Source: Sphingopyxis sp. CCNWLW2 (GTDB taxonomy: Bacteria > Pseudomonadota > Alphaproteobacteria > Sphingomonadales > Sphingomonadaceae). From it: a DNA stretch of 64,000 bases. The stretch is taken from assembly GCF_037095755.1 (NCBI RefSeq), contig NZ_JBAWKJ010000002.1:992001-1056000 (forward strand), read 5' to 3'. The first letter of the stretch is position 1. Every line of letters starts with the position of its first letter. The notes beneath the pieces are model-generated. The model made no database searches. It was not told the origin of the DNA and saw only the letters and a program-made list of their open reading frames with translations. The translations under genes were made by a program, and so were the position numbers. Of the stretch, positions 60,565 through 64,000 are shown piece after piece.

Positions 60565-61944
60565 ATGACATCGGTTCGTTTACGCCCGCCGGCGCTCGGC
60601 GCTGCCCTTCGCTCGCTTGGCCTCGCCGCATCGCTGATGGCGGCGGCGCCGTCGTACGCGGCCGAACAGGCGCTTTACACCAATGTGTCGGTGATCGACG
60701 GCACCGGCGGTCCCGCGCAAACCGGGCAGGATATTTTGATCGACGGCGAGCGGATCGTCGCGGTCGGCGCGCACGGCACGCTGGCATCGCGCGCGGCGAC
60801 GGCGCGCCGGGTCGACCTCTCCGGCCGCTTCGTCATCCCGGGGCTTATCGACAGCCACGTCCACCTCGCCACCCCGCCGAACCGGGTGCGCGCCGAGGCG
60901 ATCCTCCGCCGCCAGCTTTATGGCGGCGTCACCGCGGTGCGCGACATGGCCGACGATCTGCGCGCGGTGGGCGAGCTTTCGCGCGCGTCGCTCGTCGGCG
61001 AGATTCCCGCGCCCGACATCTATTATGCGGCATTGATGGCGGGGCCGTCCTTTTTCGAAGACCCCCGCGTCCTCGCGGTCAGCAGCGGCTTCACGCCGGG
61101 CACCGCGCCGTGGATGCAGGCGATCGACAAAAAGACCGACCTCCGCACCGCGGTCACGCTGGCGCGCGGCACGTCGGCGAGCGCGATCAAGATTTACGCC
61201 AACCTGCCCGCTGAGCGCGTGAAAGCGATCACCGCCGAGGCGCACCGCCAGAAATTGATGATCTGGGCGCACAGCGCGGTCTTCCCTGCCCGTCCCGTCG
61301 AGGTGATCGCGGCGGGCGTCGATTCGGTCAGCCATGTCTGTTATCTCGGCTACGAAGCGCAGCCCGAAATGCTCGCCTCCTATCAGGACCGCACCCCGGT
61401 GGACGAGGCACGCCTTGCACCGACCGGCGACGATCCGGTCGTCGCGCGCCTCTTCGACGCGATGCGGAAGCGCGGCACGATCCTCGACGCGACCGGCAGC
61501 CTGTTCGTCAAATTCGAGGCCGCGCGCAAAGCCGGCCCAGGGGCCAAGCCGCTGCGTTGCGGCGGCGCCCGCACGATCCGCCTGACCCAGCAGGCATGGC
61601 GCGCGGGGTTGCCGATTTCGACCGGCACCGACTTCGTCAATCCCGCCGGCGACGCCTGGCCCGAAGTCCACGCCGAGCTTCGCTATCTGGCGAAGGACGT
61701 TGGCATGCCGCCGCTCGCGGTCATCCATTCGGCGACGCTCGTCGGCGCGCGCGCTGCGGGGCAGGACAAGGATATGGGATCGATCGAGCCCGGCAAGCTC
61801 GCGAACTTCGTCGTGCTGGCGGCGGACCCGCTCGCCGACATCGGCAATATCGAACGTATCGAAATGACGGTGAAGCGCGGCCGCGAATATCGGCGCGCCG
61901 ACTATATCGCGCCGACCGCGAAGGAGCTTGGGAATGACGATTGA
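60565..61944 (+). CDS. Secreted amidohydrolase family protein (intact HxH)
   Basis: A 459-residue amidohydrolase with a signal peptide (start MTSVRLRPPALGAALRSLGL, cleaved near SYAA). Metal site is complete, unlike its relative at 8694: HVH in GLIDSHVHLA (near 98-100), the Lys-bearing SAIKIYANL, His in MIWAHSA and VSHVCYL, and Asp in STGTDFV. Imidazolone-propionase/prolidase-like members of this group cleave peptide or cyclic amide bonds. It overlaps the following dipeptidase gene by 11 bases. Likely a periplasmic peptidase or cyclic-amide hydrolase. Confidence 0.85.
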   Translation: MTSVRLRPPALGAALRSLGLAASLMAAAPSYAAEQALYTNVSVIDGTGGPAQTGQDILIDGERIVAVGAHGTLASRAATARRVDLSGRFVIPGLIDSHVHLATPPNRVRAEAILRRQLYGGVTAVRDMADDLRAVGELSRASLVGEIPAPDIYYAALMAGPSFFEDPRVLAVSSGFTPGTAPWMQAIDKKTDLRTAVTLARGTSASAIKIYANLPAERVKAITAEAHRQKLMIWAHSAVFPARPVEVIAAGVDSVSHVCYLGYEAQPEMLASYQDRTPVDEARLAPTGDDPVVARLFDAMRKRGTILDATGSLFVKFEAARKAGPGAKPLRCGGARTIRLTQQAWRAGLPISTGTDFVNPAGDAWPEVHAELRYLAKDVGMPPLAVIHSATLVGARAAGQDKDMGSIEPGKLANFVVLAADPLADIGNIERIEMTVKRGREYRRADYIAPTAKELGNDD

Positions 61945-63055
61945 CCGGCGCGCGATGCTTGCGGGTGCGGCGGGACTGGCTGCAACCTCGCTGCTGCCGG
62001 GAACTACCCACGCCGCCGCCCCTGACGGCCGCAAATGGGTGATCGTCAATGCGCTCGGCGGTCTTGCCGATCCGAATATACGTGACGCACCCGATCCCTT
62101 TTCGCCGCGTGTGCTGGCTGAGGCGCATGCATCGGGCGTCACCGCGATCAACTGCACGCTCGGCTATGTCGCGGGCCCGGCCGAACCGTTCGAAAAGAGC
62201 GTCGCCGACGTCGCCGAGATGGATATGCTGCTGCGCCGCTATCCGCGCGACCTTATCAAGATTTTGAGCGCGGCCGATATCCGCCGCGCCAAGGCCGAAA
62301 AGAAGATCGGGATCATCTACGGCTTCCAGAACGGCGCGATGATGGGCAAGGACGCGGGCCGCGTCGACATCTTCGCCAACATGGGCGTGCGCATATTCCA
62401 GCTCACCTATAATCCGGCGAACCAGCTGGGCGACGGATCGATGGCGCCGGGCAATCGCGGGCTGACGCCGTTCGGGCGCGAAGTCATCGAGCGGCTCAAT
62501 GCGCAGAAGATGATCGTCGATCTGTCGCACAGCGGCGAGCAAACCTGCCTCGAAGCCGCGCGCGCATCGAAGGTGCCGATCTCGATCAACCACACCGGTT
62601 GCCGCGCGGTCACCGACCTGCCGCGCAACAAGAGCGACGCCGAATTGCGGCTGGTCGCCGAAAAGGGCGGCTTCGTCGGCATCTATTTCATGCCCTTCCT
62701 GAACGTCTCGGGCCACGCCCGCGCCGAGGATGTCGTCGCGCATATCGACCATGCGGTGAACATCTGCGGCGAGGATCATGTCGGGATCGGCACCGACGGC
62801 ACCGTCGGCCAGATCGACGATCTTCAAGCATACGAAGCCGTGCTCGCCAAGGAGATCGCCGAGCGCCGCGCGGCGGGGATCAGCGCGGCGGGCGAGCGGC
62901 CCGACACCTATCCTTTCGTCGTCGACCTGCGCGGGCCTGACCAGTTTCGCAAGCTGATCGGCCTGCTCGCCGCGCGCGGCTATTCGAGCCGCCCGATCGA
63001 GAAGATCATGGGGCTCAATTTCCTGCGCCACGCCGAAAGCGTCTGGGGTGGCTGA
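61934..63055 (+). CDS. M19 (membrane dipeptidase) family protein, second copy, altered metal site
   Basis: A 373-residue M19 homologue with a twin-arginine-like signal (TIDRRAMLAGAAGLAA). H199 (DLSHSGE), H220 (SINHTGC) and GIGTDGT aspartate are kept; the first motif is NALGG (39-43) instead of DGHND, and Gln132 (GFQNGAM) replaces the bridging Glu. The same two changes occur in the copy at 3694, so both belong to a variant M19 branch. ATG 61934 has AAGGAG eight bases upstream, inside the preceding amidohydrolase gene. It overlaps the ornithine-cyclodeaminase-type gene by eight bases. Confidence 0.85.
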   Translation: MTIDRRAMLAGAAGLAATSLLPGTTHAAAPDGRKWVIVNALGGLADPNIRDAPDPFSPRVLAEAHASGVTAINCTLGYVAGPAEPFEKSVADVAEMDMLLRRYPRDLIKILSAADIRRAKAEKKIGIIYGFQNGAMMGKDAGRVDIFANMGVRIFQLTYNPANQLGDGSMAPGNRGLTPFGREVIERLNAQKMIVDLSHSGEQTCLEAARASKVPISINHTGCRAVTDLPRNKSDAELRLVAEKGGFVGIYFMPFLNVSGHARAEDVVAHIDHAVNICGEDHVGIGTDGTVGQIDDLQAYEAVLAKEIAERRAAGISAAGERPDTYPFVVDLRGPDQFRKLIGLLAARGYSSRPIEKIMGLNFLRHAESVWGG

Positions 63056-64000
63056 TCCGATCCGCTTCATCGACGCGGCCGAGGTCCGGCAGCGGCTCGA
63101 CCACCGGACGTGCATCGACCTGATGCGCCACGCGATGATCGCGCTCGCCGAAGGGCGGAGCCGGCAATTGCTGCGCGGCATCATCGACCTCGACGGGGGC
63201 GACATGTTCGGCGTGATGCCCGGCGCGCTCGACGGCGCGGGCTTTGGCGCGAAGATCATCAGCATCTTCCCGGCCGCCGCCGCGCATGGCAGCTCGCATC
63301 AGGGCGTCATCATCCTGTTCGACCGCACGAGCGGGGCGCCGGTGTGCGTGATCGACGCCAGCGAGGTCACCGCGATCCGTACCGCCGCCGCATCGGCAGC
63401 GGCAACCGACGCACTCGCACGGCCCGAAGCGCGCCGTCTCGTGATCATGGGGACCGGCGAGCAGGCATGGCACCATGTCGCCGCCATCCGCCATGTGCGG
63501 CCGCTTGACGACGTGCGAATTTGGGGCCGGTCGCCCGAAAAGGCGGAGGAGCTTGCCGGCCGGATCGCCGACGATTTCGGCCTTCCCGCCCAGACGGCGG
63601 CGTCGGTCGCCGACGCCGCGGAGGGCGCCGACATCATCTGCACGCTGACCGGCGCGGCCGAGCCCTTCCTGCTCGACGCGCATGTCGCCGACGGGACGCA
63701 TATCAACGCCGTCGGCTCCAGCCGCGCCGGCCCGTCGGAAATCGACGAAGCGCTTGTCGCACGGGCGCGTTTCGTGCCCGATCATCGCGAGGGCGTGCTG
63801 GCACAAGGCGCCGAATATCTGCGCGCACGCGAGGCGGGGCTCGTCACCGAAGCGCATATCCTGCCCGAGATCGGGCACGTCTTTTCAGGCTCCAGTCCCG
63901 GCCGCCTCGCGGCATCGGACGTCACCATCTATAAATCGCTGGGCTCGATCGTACAGGATCTCGCCTGCGCGGCCTGGCTTTGGAAGATGGACCTCGATCG
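63048..64000 (+). CDS. Ornithine cyclodeaminase/mu-crystallin family protein (3' end outside window)
   Basis: The first 317 codons of an OCD/mu-crystallin family protein, starting at GTG 63048 within the end of the dipeptidase gene (reads VADPIRFIDAAEVRQRLDH). Substrate-side residues appear in GAKIISIFP and the dinucleotide fold as VIMGTGEQAWHHVAAI (GxGxQA). Family members are NAD(P)-dependent: ornithine cyclodeaminase, ketimine reductase, alanine or 2,3-diaminopropionate dehydrogenases. After a peptidase and an amidohydrolase, it probably handles an imino or amino acid they release. Nearly complete; only the last residues are missing. Confidence 0.85.
   Translation, partial: MADPIRFIDAAEVRQRLDHRTCIDLMRHAMIALAEGRSRQLLRGIIDLDGGDMFGVMPGALDGAGFGAKIISIFPAAAAHGSSHQGVIILFDRTSGAPVCVIDASEVTAIRTAAASAAATDALARPEARRLVIMGTGEQAWHHVAAIRHVRPLDDVRIWGRSPEKAEELAGRIADDFGLPAQTAASVADAAEGADIICTLTGAAEPFLLDAHVADGTHINAVGSSRAGPSEIDEALVARARFVPDHREGVLAQGAEYLRAREAGLVTEAHILPEIGHVFSGSSPGRLAASDVTIYKSLGSIVQDLACAAWLWKMDLD

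Noticed and set aside
1-64000. tRNA, rRNA, insertion sequence, prophage or integrase genes
   Set aside because: No cloverleaf-like sequence, rRNA motif, transposase or integrase was recognised on either strand; a covariance-model scan would settle the RNA question.

Overview
The window looks like a chromosomal stretch from a sphingomonad (Alphaproteobacteria, Sphingomonadaceae; Sphingopyxis is my best guess). This rests on the high GC content, the dense short-overlap gene packing, three large TonB-dependent receptors, spinster-type MFS transporters, Nu-class-like GSTs, and many acyl-CoA and CoA-ligase genes. No rRNA, tRNA, insertion sequence, phage or CRISPR array was seen. No gene-free stretch exceeds about 220 bases. 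About 56 protein genes are supported; the first (YkvI-like transporter) and last (ornithine cyclodeaminase family) run off the window.

Region 1 (1-10.4 kb) is a D-amino-acid and peptide catabolic island. It holds a YkvI-like carrier, a DUF1611 protein of DgcN type, a TonB-dependent receptor, an M19 dipeptidase, an enolase-superfamily racemase of DgcA or dipeptide-epimerase type, a beta-lactamase-fold serine hydrolase, an XRE-cupin regulator and a D-aminoacylase-like enzyme. The two minus-strand operons begin at near-identical promoter or operator sequences, the second of which abuts the regulator gene. Region 2 (10.4-18 kb) pairs a TonB receptor and an MpaB/DUF2236 oxygenase with a divergent LuxR-type regulator that has a clean dyad in front of it, followed by acyl-CoA dehydrogenases and an EamA transporter.

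Region 3 (18-48.6 kb) is a large catabolic regulon. Eight divergent or intergenic regions carry variants of one palindrome, TTAG-N4-CTAA, and two MarR regulators sit inside the set. The genes encode a third TonB receptor, an MFS carrier, four GSTs, two SDRs, a VOC protein, an SMP-30 hydrolase, a CMD protein, an NTF2-like protein, two acyl-CoA ligases, a CaiB CoA-transferase, an HMG-CoA-lyase-type lyase, a LeuC/LeuD-type dehydratase, acyl-CoA dehydrogenase, APH-fold kinases, a MetE-like methyltransferase and a flavin reductase. Inside it, one tight operon (34.7-39.8 kb) has an enolase homologue with two altered catalytic positions and an alpha/beta hydrolase whose nucleophile serine is alanine. 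The pathway is unassigned; uptake, CoA activation, oxidation and lyase cleavage of a branched carboxylic acid is the simplest reading.

Region 4 (48.7-64 kb) holds an MHYT-GGDEF-EAL protein; an ECF sigma, VWA-lipoprotein and TPR membrane-protein set in which both non-receptor proteins carry a segment resembling the start of a TonB-receptor plug; XdhC and MobA-like maturation factors beside a PaoABC-type molybdenum aldehyde oxidoreductase; and an operon of amidohydrolase, second M19 dipeptidase and ornithine cyclodeaminase homologue. Across the window, three amidohydrolase/M19 proteins lack the usual first metal-binding HxH/HxD motif, which suggests modified metal centres rather than random decay.
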